This document shows positions 1-6,794 of a DNA stretch of 9,148 nt, in pieces. A program made the position numbers and the translations under genes. The stretch is from contig PCTT01000005.1 of assembly GCA_002771585.1 (NCBI GenBank), forward strand, positions 454-9,601, written 5' to 3'. Numbering within the stretch: position 1 is the stretch's first letter; each line of letters starts with the position of its first letter. The notes beneath the pieces were generated by a model, which saw only the letters and a list, made by a program, of their open reading frames with translations, had not been told where the DNA came from and searched no databases. The stretch is from Candidatus Campbellbacteria bacterium CG22_combo_CG10-13_8_21_14_all_36_13 (GTDB taxonomy: Bacteria > Patescibacteriota > Minisyncoccia > Phycocordibacterales > PCTT01).

Positions 1-849
1 CATAACAAAAAGTGTGGCAATTGTGGTGTGGTGATAATTGAATGGAATCAAAAAGAAAGGCGTCTGATTTTCGACTATTGTGTAGCCATAGTTTTTAAAA
101 ACAGTTAGTGGATAAAGTAGACCCTGCAGACCATCCGGATTCAAAAAAATTACTGCAAGGGAAGCCACGCCTACTCCTAAAAGCTGTTTGGTGCGAGCGG
201 ACCATCTCTCCACGAAAGCTGATTCTATAAAATACGCACCAATGATCAAAAATCCCAGTATAAAATAAATATGAGTATTCACCCACACGAGCATTATTAA
301 TGGCACAAAGAATAATAGATATTTTTTGCGACTATAAAAAATCAAAAGAAGAAGTACAAAAAACAAATGGCTGAATATTTCTGGCCGAGCGTGAGTACGC
401 TCCAAAAGCAAAATTATTGTAGGAATCGCCAAGAGAGAAATTAAAATAAATTTCTGTTCTCTTTTTAAACTAATTCTTTTATAAGTCAAATATAGCCCAC
501 CAAGAAATGCACCAAAAATCACCAGCGCCTTTACTATCACGAGACCAGAAAATCCAACTAAGTTTGTGATAATCGTGAGAAAAACTCCACCAAGCCAATG
601 TGAGTTTACAAAACTAAAATCTGGATTTGTATAAGAAAAAGTGTTTAGTGAGGAAATTCTCCAAGTTTCAAAAAAATCTTTTGTAATCGCTATAAATCTA
701 CCAAGGTCTTGGTTTATAGCACTAAGTGGATGTATTAAAGAAAAAAAATACCACAGTGAAATGAGGCCTAAAAAAACAATCGATAAAATATACCAAATAC
801 GACTATTCTCCTCTGTCTTCTGTAGTTCTTTTTTCTCTAAAAATGACAT
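1..849 (-). CDS. Polytopic membrane protein, GT-C glycosyltransferase-like, C-terminus outside window
   Basis: An open frame of 283 codons runs from ATG at 849 to the left edge without a stop, so the C-terminus is missing. The product is very hydrophobic, with segments at about residues 18-38, 88-122, 133-150, 160-201, 222-236 and 268-283. Motifs recall a common family of bacterial membrane proteins of the RgtA/PMT-like GT-C type: NTFSYTNPDFSFVNSHWLGG (70-89), ARPE (154-157), WVNTH followed by a glycine (189-199), and NPDG (237-240). Such proteins usually transfer sugars from lipid carriers on the outer face of the membrane; I infer this and see no proven catalytic residue. The start lies 47 nt inside the end of the GtrA gene, which fits translational coupling and a shared role with a carrier-lipid flippase. 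No good Shine-Dalgarno precedes it. An in-frame GAGGAG lies downstream of the ATG, but no ATG, GTG or TTG start follows it closely. A shorter alternative is therefore not attractive. Confidence 0.82.
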   Translation of the reverse strand, partial: MSFLEKKELQKTEENSRIWYILSIVFLGLISLWYFFSLIHPLSAINQDLGRFIAITKDFFETWRISSLNTFSYTNPDFSFVNSHWLGGVFLTIITNLVGFSGLVIVKALVIFGAFLGGLYLTYKRISLKREQKFILISLLAIPTIILLLERTHARPEIFSHLFFVLLLLIFYSRKKYLLFFVPLIMLVWVNTHIYFILGFLIIGAYFIESAFVERWSARTKQLLGVGVASLAVIFLNPDGLQGLLYPLTVFKNYGYTIVENQTPFFLIPFNYHHTTIATLFVM

Positions 850-1246
850 GCCTGTATATAAAATAACCAAGTATCGCTACTATTATACTACCTAGCGCCT
901 GCCCAAGCACATACCAAAGCCCAAGCACCTCTACAGAAAAAATGAGGATTCCTTCATTTATCAAAAGATTAAATAGTGAGACTCCAAAAAATCCTGCGTA
1001 CTGTCCGTGGGCTGTGCCGTGTTTATCATAATCAAATGTAACAGTGCGGTGCAAGAAAAAACTCACCGTAATAGATATCACAAATGCTATAGCCCCAGAT
1101 ATTCCATACCAAAGCCCAACAAAATCCGTAAGCAAGTAAAGCAAACCAACATTAACCACAAACCCTGTACCGCCAGAAAAAAGATAACGCACCGCGCGAT
1201 ACTTGCCCCAAATATCTATACCTTTTTCAAAAATTGTTTTTAACAT
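803..1246 (-). CDS. GtrA-family membrane protein
   Basis: The 147-residue product has the usual length and four-helix layout of the GtrA/DPMS family, with membrane segments at about 19-39, 46-66, 84-106 and 112-132. Family-typical signatures are visible: RYLFSGG near residue 20 at the start of helix 1, FFLHRTVTF (63-71) after helix 2, and YRHVIF (131-136) after helix 4. Known members act as flippases or helpers for polyprenyl-phosphate-linked sugars, or stand beside glycosyltransferases for O-antigen, teichoic acid or arabinogalactan modification. Here it is followed, with a 47-nt overlap, by a GT-C-like membrane protein and preceded by an epimerase gene 264 nt away, which supports a surface-glycan role. 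Stop codon is TAG. The ATG at 1246 is preceded by a run of A and T with no Shine-Dalgarno. Family assignment is firm; the substrate cannot be told from sequence. Confidence 0.9.
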   Translation of the reverse strand: MLKTIFEKGIDIWGKYRAVRYLFSGGTGFVVNVGLLYLLTDFVGLWYGISGAIAFVISITVSFFLHRTVTFDYDKHGTAHGQYAGFFGVSLFNLLINEGILIFSVEVLGLWYVLGQALGSIIVAILGYFIYRHVIFREKRTTEDRGE

Positions 1247-1287
1247 ATTATTATAAATTCAAAATCCTAAATCCTAATATCTAAATA

Positions 1288-1307
1288 CCTGCCTACCGGC
1301 AGGCAGG
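1288..1307. repeat. GC-rich near-palindrome, copy 1
   Basis: A 20-nt near-perfect palindrome, cctgcctaccggcaggcagg, can fold with CCTGCCT against AGGCAGG and a CCGG centre, with a single A/C mismatch. It stands in otherwise very AT-rich intergenic sequence. The same 20 bases recur at 1422-1441 with one change (19/20). GC-rich palindromes of this kind between genes are familiar from Patescibacteria genomes; a function is not known to me. Confidence 0.85.
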
Positions 1308-1381
1308 CTAAACAAATTCCAATAACCAAAATACAAAAAGAACAAAAAGAAGTTGGTGGTATTTGTAATTTAAAATATTTG

Positions 1382-1397
1382 TTCGCCGACTGGCGAA
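1382..1397. repeat. Small perfect hairpin, 6-bp stem and 4-nt loop
   Basis: The bases ttcgcc-gact-ggcgaa form a perfect stem-loop in the spacer between the epimerase and GtrA genes. It is not followed by a T-run on either strand, so it is not a classical terminator. It belongs to the same dense cluster of inverted repeats as the GC-rich palindromes at 1288-1307 and 1411-1455. Confidence 0.7.
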
Positions 1398-1410
1398 TTA
1401 TATATTGTTT

Positions 1411-1455
1411 CGCCTGCCTGACCTGCCTACCGACAGGCAGGCGGTAGGCAGGTCA
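1411..1455. repeat. Nested GC-rich inverted repeats with two exclusive pairings
   Basis: Bases 1419-1431 (tgacctgcctacc) pair perfectly with 1443-1455 (ggtaggcaggtca), a 13-bp stem with an 11-nt loop. Bases 1411-1420 (cgcctgcctg) pair perfectly with 1434-1443 (caggcaggcg), a 10-bp stem. The two stems share bases and cannot form together. Bases 1422-1441 match the palindrome at 1288-1307 in 19 of 20 positions. The element lies in the transcribed spacer between the epimerase and GtrA genes, so it could act as a processing or attenuation site in the mRNA, or be an interspersed extragenic repeat. Confidence 0.85.
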
Positions 1456-1480
1456 AACTCTCACACACTCTTTAATCATA

Positions 1481-1524
1481 ACTTTATAGACTTTATAGAC
1501 TTTATAGACTTTACGACTTTATGG
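1481..1524. repeat. 9-bp tandem repeat overlapping the epimerase gene end
   Basis: The unit actttatag occurs three times in tandem (1481-1489, 1490-1498, 1499-1507), followed by degenerate units through the stop codon (1511-1513) to about 1524 (gactttatggac). On the coding strand this reads as AGTCTATAAAGT repeats running across the gene end. A similar array covers the 3' end of the next gene upstream (2471-2503). Confidence 0.85.
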
Positions 1525-2377
1525 ACTCTATATACTCTGCAAGCTTTTTCTCCGCTTTCCAGCCAAGTTCGCCCGCTGTTCTAGACAAATCCAGCGTAGA
1601 CACAGCACGATCGCCTTTTCTTTCCGGTAACATTTCTATATTATCTCCAAACATTTTTGCCACTTCCAATATCGTATACGATTCTTCATTTCCAAGTGCA
1701 TAGCCGTCACCTTTACCTTTTTCTCCAACAAGAATAAGGCCGCGCACGATATCACCCACATATGTAAAATTTCTTTTTTGCGTTCCTGGAGAAACAATAG
1801 GCAACGGCTCACCGTTTTTATATTTTTCTTTCAAAATCTCTATCAAAGAACCAAGTCTACCAGATCGTTCGCGTGGACCATAAACATTATAAAAATAAGT
1901 AATCACATAATCGAGACCAAACCACTCTCCGTATTGCACAACAAGATCTGTGTTTCTAGATTTGCTCCATGCATAAGGAGATTGATCCTTTCCTTCACCA
2001 CGATCACCAAACTTTGTGCTAGACCCTGCGTACAAAAGACGCACATTATTTTTTCTACAAAACTCAAGCACTTTAAACGTGCCAAAAACATTAAAATCCC
2101 AGACAGTGTCCACATCATCAAAACTAGCTGATGTGCGCGCATATTCACCAAGGTGATATATCATATCCGGGACAAAATCGATAAGTGTTTCAATATCTTT
2201 TGTGTGACCTTCGATATATTCTGCGCCTTCAATATGATTTTCTTTTAAACCGGTAGAGTAGTTGTCGAGGGATACAACGCGATTATTTGGATCTTTTACC
2301 AAAGCCTCAACAAGATTGGAGCCAATAAAACCTGCCCCTCCGGTTACTAGTATTTTTTTATTTTGATTCTCATTCAT
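1511..2377 (-). CDS. NAD-dependent sugar-nucleotide epimerase/dehydratase (extended SDR)
   Basis: The 288-residue protein is a soluble extended short-chain dehydrogenase/reductase. Residues 12-19 carry the TGGAGFIG nucleotide-binding motif of the Rossmann fold. D38 at the end of strand 2 suits NAD binding, and the catalytic dyad appears as Y135-A-W-S-K139, with the preceding serines in GSSTKFG (118-124). YNVYGPR (163-169) and the following substrate-binding segment are typical of UDP-hexose 4-epimerases and related dehydratases. At 288 residues it is somewhat shorter than the usual 310-340. The reaction (epimerisation, dehydration or decarboxylation) cannot be settled from sequence. It would supply an activated sugar in the cytoplasm for the GtrA and GT-C-like membrane proteins encoded next. 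The gene follows a 36-bp AT palindrome, has no visible Shine-Dalgarno, and ends with TAA inside a tandem-repeat array. Confidence 0.92.
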   Translation of the reverse strand: MNENQNKKILVTGGAGFIGSNLVEALVKDPNNRVVSLDNYSTGLKENHIEGAEYIEGHTKDIETLIDFVPDMIYHLGEYARTSASFDDVDTVWDFNVFGTFKVLEFCRKNNVRLLYAGSSTKFGDRGEGKDQSPYAWSKSRNTDLVVQYGEWFGLDYVITYFYNVYGPRERSGRLGSLIEILKEKYKNGEPLPIVSPGTQKRNFTYVGDIVRGLILVGEKGKGDGYALGNEESYTILEVAKMFGDNIEMLPERKGDRAVSTLDLSRTAGELGWKAEKKLAEYIESIKS

Positions 2378-2407
2378 AATATATAAAACTATTTTTTAAC
2401 TCTAGAG

Positions 2408-2443
2408 TAATTAAATATTACGATATATCGTAATATTTAATTA
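2408..2443. promoter_or_regulatory. 36-bp perfect AT-rich palindrome upstream of the epimerase gene
   Basis: Bases 2408-2425 (taattaaatattacgata) are the exact reverse complement of 2426-2443, with no spacer and no mismatch. The centre lies 48 bp upstream of the epimerase ATG, in the 114-bp spacer after the lamin-tail gene. No T-run follows on the coding strand, which speaks against a standard terminator. It could be an operator for a dimeric repressor, a cruciform-forming site or an mRNA hairpin. Role is inference; the symmetry is directly seen. Confidence 0.8.
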
Positions 2444-2470
2444 TCTAATTTGCATTCTGATTTTATCTTA

Positions 2471-2503
2471 AGACTTTATAAACTTTCGACTTTATAGACT
2501 TTC
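2471..2503. repeat. actttata-type repeats overlapping the lamin-tail gene end
   Basis: The series gactttata, aactttc, gactttata, gactttc runs across the stop codon (2492-2494) of the lamin-tail gene. The units match those at 1481-1524, which likewise cover the end of the epimerase gene. The array may be an interspersed repeat that has supplied or replaced the last codons of both genes. Confidence 0.7.
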
Positions 2504-4081
2504 TGACTCTTTATCTATTATTTCAAATTTTTTAGCAATTTTTCTAAAATCTATTTCACCGTCTCCATCCTTTTTTTGATCGCTAGAATCAAGATCTTTT
2601 CTTAAAAAAACAACAGCCACAGATCCAACAACAATGAGTGAAAAGAGTGACATAATCCACTTCAAATCAATTCTTGAAGACCTTGCAGAAGCCGCCTGGT
2701 CTTTTTCCAAAACGCCAAAATCATCATCGGCATCTACAATCTCTGTATCAGTATATTCAGATTTTACAGAAATATTTTCGCTTTGTAAAGCCATATTTTC
2801 TTGTTTTGTTTTTACAATTTCTTCATTTTGTGCCCCAACATTAGAATCAACAATATTTTGATTCACAACACTATCGATCAAGTTTTGCGAGTTATTTTTT
2901 ACAATTAATCCGTTTGAATACATCAACAAAACGCTCTCTGGAATAGATATGTTTAGACCAGTAATACTTGATGCAAATTTAATTGAATTTTTGGATTTTA
3001 TAAAAGTATTTTCCGGAATTGTAAAAATTTTATTTCCATCAGATATCATCCACCTGGATAAAGAAATTTCATATTTTGTATCATTTGTAATTTCAACAAA
3101 ACCATCTGGCCCAGTACCTATCTTTGAAACAAAAATATCAGCTGGAACAATATTTACATTTAATTTATCTGAAGTCGAATATTTGCCAGACGCAACATCC
3201 AAATAGACAATATAATTTCCTGGATAATTAAATGCGTGGGTAATTTTTTTCCCTTCACCACGAGCGCCGTCACCAAAGCTCCACAAATATCTTTCTGCAT
3301 CTATTGGTTTGCCTTTGAGCCCAATTGTATTTGCAACAAAAGATATGTCTGCGCCAACAATTCCAACCATGTCTCTACCAGCATCAACTTTTATATTAGG
3401 CGCAACCGGCACTGAGTATGATGAGCTAGCTGTAGCTGTATTTTGCTCTACGTCATCGGATGGAGGATCCTCATTGCCACCACTTGATTCATTTCCACCA
3501 TAATTAACGACCTTACACGTACCGGAGCCAGGATTCGCGCTAGAAGCCATGATACTTGCGTCAGACTTATGCAAACTATTTCCATCACCGCTTGCACCAA
3601 GCTCATTTGTATATACAAATATATCCTCTGTAACTAAATCTGCATTTCTTATCTCAATCGTTTCTCCAGTATTTGAAAGAGAAAATGCGCTGTCAAAAAG
3701 ATTACCTGAAAAACCGGGCCAATCTATGAGAAACTTTTCTGGGTTATCCGCAAACACAGCAAACTCGCCAGAGGAAATATTTTCACTACCACTTACCATA
3801 TTCAATCCATGGTTTGTATTGTTTTCAAAAAATTTCCAGCCACTTATGTTTACGTCCACACTCGCAGTATTGCACACCTCAACCCACTCACGACCGCTAT
3901 CTGATCCGACTTCCAAATCATACATAACTTCGGTTATTACAATTTGAGCATTAACACTTACAGACAACCCAAAAAACATCACTAAAGCCAAAATGGGGCT
4001 AAAAATAGGAACTAAATGCAAACATCCCAAATGCGACTCGGTCGCATTTGGGATGTTGTGTTTTGTGTTTTTAAGACCCAT
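2492..4081 (-). CDS. Secreted lamin-tail (LTD)/PKD surface protein with C-terminal membrane anchor
   Basis: The 529-residue product has a hydrophobic signal segment (about 22-45, ending VNAQ). A lamin-tail domain follows at about 46-172, beginning IVITEVMYD and containing REWVEVCN and SGWKF. Next come a Ser/Gly/Asn-rich linker and a PKD domain (about 230-312) with WSFGDG at 267-272 and HAFNYPGNYIV at 282-292. A second LTD-like region lies at about 314-395. A polar linker leads to one membrane helix (475-493) and a charged tail of 36 residues, so the bulk should face outside. In bacteria LTD and PKD domains are found on extracellular, often surface-attached proteins and serve binding or structural roles; no catalytic motif is seen. 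AGGGG stands 9 nt before the ATG at 4081 and supports this start. However, the first 20 codons span a strong hairpin, so initiation may be controlled or placed lower. The gene follows the ATPase gene after 38 nt and ends with TAA. Confidence 0.88.
   Translation of the reverse strand: MGLKNTKHNIPNATESHLGCLHLVPIFSPILALVMFFGLSVSVNAQIVITEVMYDLEVGSDSGREWVEVCNTASVDVNISGWKFFENNTNHGLNMVSGSENISSGEFAVFADNPEKFLIDWPGFSGNLFDSAFSLSNTGETIEIRNADLVTEDIFVYTNELGASGDGNSLHKSDASIMASSANPGSGTCKVVNYGGNESSGGNEDPPSDDVEQNTATASSSYSVPVAPNIKVDAGRDMVGIVGADISFVANTIGLKGKPIDAERYLWSFGDGARGEGKKITHAFNYPGNYIVYLDVASGKYSTSDKLNVNIVPADIFVSKIGTGPDGFVEITNDTKYEISLSRWMISDGNKIFTIPENTFIKSKNSIKFASSITGLNISIPESVLLMYSNGLIVKNNSQNLIDSVVNQNIVDSNVGAQNEEIVKTKQENMALQSENISVKSEYTDTEIVDADDDFGVLEKDQAASARSSRIDLKWIMSLFSLIVVGSVAVVFLRKDLDSSDQKKDGDGEIDFRKIAKKFEIIDKESESL
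4021..4057 (-). promoter_or_regulatory. 17-bp perfect stem-loop in the 5' coding region of the lamin-tail gene
   Basis: Bases 4021-4037 (aacatcccaaatgcgac) pair without mismatch with 4041-4057, leaving a 3-nt loop. On the coding strand the hairpin starts 25 nt after the ATG at 4081 and 63 nt after the stop of the ATPase gene. It has the stem strength of an intrinsic terminator or attenuator and is preceded by an A-rich tract, but no T-run follows it. It may reduce read-through from the ATPase gene or hide the start of the lamin-tail gene. Confidence 0.75.
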
Positions 4082-4119
4082 AAATATCTGCCCCTGATGA
4101 TTTAAAGATTGAAAAGTTT

Positions 4120-6108
4120 CTAAGATTTTTTAGGCGGTTCTCCTGCGTCTAGCATCTTCTCTAACTCTGTTTTTGGTATCTCGTGCACTAGCCTACTCTG
4201 TGTTACCTGTTCTGTTGAAATTATCTTATTTGTATTTTCTACCTTTCCGGACACATTGCTTGTGACATCTTGTTTTGGTGCTGGTTCTGGAGCAGGTTTT
4301 ACTTCTTCAACCTTATTCTGCGCTTTTACTTTCTCAACCTCTGCTTCCATTTTCTTAACCTTCTCTTCTACCCCACGCTGTGATTCACTCAGCACCTTCG
4401 CTAAAGCGTCTCTAAGCTGTGAAGTTTGTCCAATATTTTGTTTTTTCTTTGTATTTTTGTCTTCTTTATCTTGTTCAGATTTTCTAAATGAAATCACATC
4501 ACGAAGTTGTTTTTCTTTGTCATTAGATTTGTTTTGAAAATTTTTCTGTTGAGAATTATTTTGAGGTCTATTGTTTTGATTGTTTTGATTGTTTTGTTGG
4601 TTATTTTTATTACCCGTATTATCCTCCTGATAATTATTACCACCTTGTTTGCTACCGTTTCCACCACCTAAATTATTGTTGATTTTATCAACATTTGGAG
4701 CAACGGGAACATTATTGTTGTTTTTTTGAAACGATCCATTCTTGCGAGCCTCCTCCTCTTCTTTTCGCTTCCTTCTCATTGCATCCACCTGAGGATCATC
4801 CAAAAGACCAGCTGGGCTTTCATGCCAGCGTAAAATCACGTCTATCACTTCTTCTTTGGTATTACCAAACGTAGCCCTAGAACTATCAATAATTTCTTTC
4901 TTGAGAGAAGTCTCAAGCGTTTTGATTGGACCAAGCGTTGAGGCAGAAAATGGCCTAGAAGCAACACCATCTATCATAAGCTTTAGATATATTTGATACA
5001 TACCAAGGTTCACCAAGTCCTCCATGGTAAACTCTGGAGCAAATTCTTTTTCAAAAACTTCTGCATCGTATGCACCCACACGAAACGCAATCATAGTACC
5101 CACGTTTCCAAACACAGCCGCCCGCACCTCATCACTCATCTGCTCTACATACTGGTGAGCGATTGTAAGATTGAGTTTATACTTTCGTGCCTCGGAAAGA
5201 ATGTCAGCAAAACTTTCATTAGCAAAGGATTGGAATTCATCCACATAAAGATAAAAATTTGGAAGATTGCCAAGCTCTTCCTGGGTCAGGTCGGCGCGCG
5301 ACATCGCAGCAAGATAAATTTTGGTGATAAGCATACTTCCAATCAAGTTTGCATTGTCTTCGCCCACCTTACCTTTTGACAAGTCAATTATCAAAATCTT
5401 TTTGTTGTCCATCATCTCTCGTATATCAAAAGTAGATCTTGGCTGACCTATTATATTTCGCACTAGCGGGTTGGATATAAACTGACCAACCTTGTTTTGA
5501 ATAGCTGCTCCTGCCTCTTGCATATAGCGCTCACCGTATTTTTCAAACTCATCCTGCCAAAAAGCTTTTACTGATACATCAGTAATATTTGCCACAACTC
5601 TTTTTCTATATGTTTTGTCGGCAAGCATCCTGTTTACACCCAAAAGTGTGGAATCTGGATATTCAAGCAGTGCCAAAAGCGCATTGTTTAGTATATATTC
5701 CATACGAGCAGACCAAGCGTCCACCCATATTTTCTTGAATGCACTCATAAGGCCTGATGCAACCAAGTGCCTTCTGTCTGCACCCACATCCTCCATCACA
5801 TTGAAAGATATTGGGTATTCCAGGTCATAAGGAGCAAAATACAAAACATCTTTTTTGCGATGCTCTGGAATGTAGTCTAGAAAAAGCTCTGCTGATTTGC
5901 CGTGAGGATCAATAAAAGCAAAGCCGTTGCCGTTTTGTATGTCTTGCACGGCCATGTTCTCCAGAAGAGTTGATTTCCCCATTCCGGTCTTTCCTATTAC
6001 GTAGACATGTTTAGTACGATCTTTGGACTTAATCCCAAACTTTATCTTTTTATTTCGATGATCTGTCTCCGCAAAATATGTTACTTTTTCTCCTTCATTC
6101 ATCATCAT
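4120..6108 (-). CDS. VirD4/TraG/HerA-type ATPase (type IV coupling protein-like) with N/Q-rich tail
   Basis: The 662-residue protein carries a RecA-like P-loop ATPase domain over about residues 1-420. Walker A is GKTGMGKST (39-47), DPHGK follows at 67-71, and IIDLSKG stands around D242. Walker B is VDEFQ (D290, E291), followed by IAHQY, which suits the sensor region of the VirD4/TraG/HerA group. Known members are hexameric motors that feed DNA or protein into type IV secretion or conjugation channels, or move DNA. Two things differ from classical VirD4: there are no N-terminal membrane helices, and after residue 430 comes a long low-complexity tail. That tail is N/Q/G-rich at about 457-530, then Lys/Glu-rich with coiled-coil character at about 570-610. 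The gene begins with three consecutive ATG codons (6108, 6105, 6102). TATAAT sits at 6122-6127 on the coding strand, but no matching -35 is seen. A small membrane protein is encoded 73 nt upstream and may be a partner. Stop is TAG. Confidence 0.9.
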   Translation of the reverse strand: MMMNEGEKVTYFAETDHRNKKIKFGIKSKDRTKHVYVIGKTGMGKSTLLENMAVQDIQNGNGFAFIDPHGKSAELFLDYIPEHRKKDVLYFAPYDLEYPISFNVMEDVGADRRHLVASGLMSAFKKIWVDAWSARMEYILNNALLALLEYPDSTLLGVNRMLADKTYRKRVVANITDVSVKAFWQDEFEKYGERYMQEAGAAIQNKVGQFISNPLVRNIIGQPRSTFDIREMMDNKKILIIDLSKGKVGEDNANLIGSMLITKIYLAAMSRADLTQEELGNLPNFYLYVDEFQSFANESFADILSEARKYKLNLTIAHQYVEQMSDEVRAAVFGNVGTMIAFRVGAYDAEVFEKEFAPEFTMEDLVNLGMYQIYLKLMIDGVASRPFSASTLGPIKTLETSLKKEIIDSSRATFGNTKEEVIDVILRWHESPAGLLDDPQVDAMRRKRKEEEEARKNGSFQKNNNNVPVAPNVDKINNNLGGGNGSKQGGNNYQEDNTGNKNNQQNNQNNQNNRPQNNSQQKNFQNKSNDKEKQLRDVISFRKSEQDKEDKNTKKKQNIGQTSQLRDALAKVLSESQRGVEEKVKKMEAEVEKVKAQNKVEEVKPAPEPAPKQDVTSNVSGKVENTNKIISTEQVTQSRLVHEIPKTELEKMLDAGEPPKKS
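4571..4597. repeat. Three 9-bp tandem units inside the ATPase tail
   Basis: The unit ttgttttga repeats at 4571-4579 and 4580-4588, with a third copy at 4589-4597 changed at the last base. It encodes the NNQ repeats of the low-complexity tail. Slippage here would change tail length in steps of three residues without breaking the frame. Confidence 0.8.
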
Positions 6109-6181
6109 ATATATGTGTCTAATTATACAAAATCTTTTTTATTTTACTCCTTAAATTTGTGTACTAAACTTTTTAATTTTG

Positions 6182-6631
6182 TTATTCCACATCACCACCA
6201 GAACGTTGGAAAAATTCAGACATCCTATCATAAACATTCAAAGACATGAGATCAAAAGCACCATAAGCATTTGCAGCATAATTATCATTTTTTAATTCCC
6301 CGTATGCAAAGTCTTCTCCCGTCTCGTGTAAAAATCCAAAAATATAAGTAAAGGCGTATATTATTCCTTCTGATATCTTTTGTATGTAACTCCTCTTTAC
6401 CCTCAATGTATTTTCAGATGCATTTTGGGCATCTAATTCTTTTGCTTTTTCTTTATTCTCAACATGTTCTTTTATAAGCTGTTTCTGGTACTCATAAGTT
6501 AGAGCGCTATTATTTCCTAAATCTCTTAGCACAGTAGAAAAATCAAAAGCAACGTTGGCATAAAAAACACCAAAAAGCAGAAGTGTGAAGCCTATCGTTT
6601 TATAAATTTGTTGATCATTTTTGTTTTGCAT
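6182..6631 (-). CDS. Small membrane protein of unknown function, upstream of the ATPase gene
   Basis: I do not recognise a family for this 149-residue product. It shows a short charged N-terminus, one clear membrane helix at about residues 12-29 and a charged region with helical, coiled-coil-like character at about 45-68. A second, weaker hydrophobic stretch lies at about 88-101 (GIIYAFTYIFGFL), followed by a polar tail. The gene lies 73 nt upstream of the VirD4-like ATPase gene on the same strand. Since that ATPase lacks the membrane helices usual for coupling proteins, this protein could anchor it; this is a guess from context only. Upstream, TATAAT at 6666-6671 on the coding strand would give a leader of about 28 nt, without a good -35. 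No Shine-Dalgarno is seen. Stop is TAA. Confidence 0.75.
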   Translation of the reverse strand: MQNKNDQQIYKTIGFTLLLFGVFYANVAFDFSTVLRDLGNNSALTYEYQKQLIKEHVENKEKAKELDAQNASENTLRVKRSYIQKISEGIIYAFTYIFGFLHETGEDFAYGELKNDNYAANAYGAFDLMSLNVYDRMSEFFQRSGGDVE

Positions 6632-6684
6632 ATTAGGTTATATAAAGATGAAATTATTTATTTTAATTATATCATTTATTCTTA

Positions 6685-6748
6685 CTTCTTTTCTTATAAT
6701 ATTTATATACTGATTTCGATGAATTCAGGGGTTAAACCCCCGAATTTT
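6685..6748. repeat. 64-bp direct repeat, copy 1
   Basis: This copy matches 7391-7454 at 61 of 64 positions in the same orientation, with differences only at 6703, 6719 and 6721. It contains ttcttataat near one end and, at 6722-6746, a stem-loop made of AATTC/GAATT plus GGGG/CCCC with one mismatch. The stem-loop is followed by TTTT on the plus strand. Similarity stops at both ends apart from general AT richness. The two copies enclose the 157-aa gene and the small-RNA candidate, with a period of 706 bp. Confidence 0.92.
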
Positions 6749-6760
6749 CATAACTTTTTC

Positions 6761-6788
6761 TTGACTTTCTTTTCATATTTGTTATTCT
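6761..6788 (+). promoter_or_regulatory. Sigma-70-like promoter for the small-RNA candidate
   Basis: TTGACT (6761-6766) and TATTCT (6783-6788) are spaced by 16 bp on the plus strand, close to the sigma-70 consensus. They stand just ahead of a structured stretch that ends in an intrinsic terminator. This would start transcription near 6795. Confidence 0.6.
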
Positions 6789-6794
6789 ATATTC

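Noticed and set aside
95..286. Short minus-strand frame of 63 codons
   Set aside because: It is in another frame inside the 283-codon open frame that runs from 849 to the left edge and has clear membrane-protein features.
1007..1243. Plus-strand frames opposite the GtrA, epimerase, lamin-tail and ATPase genes
   Set aside because: They are mirror frames of well-supported minus-strand genes and show no family features of their own.
1250..1255. TATAAT on the minus strand just before the GtrA ATG
   Set aside because: It lies three bases from the start codon, so transcription would begin inside the gene; AT richness explains it.
1288..1455. CRISPR array
   Set aside because: Only two copies of a 20-nt core plus small hairpins, with no regular spacing and no spacers of constant size.
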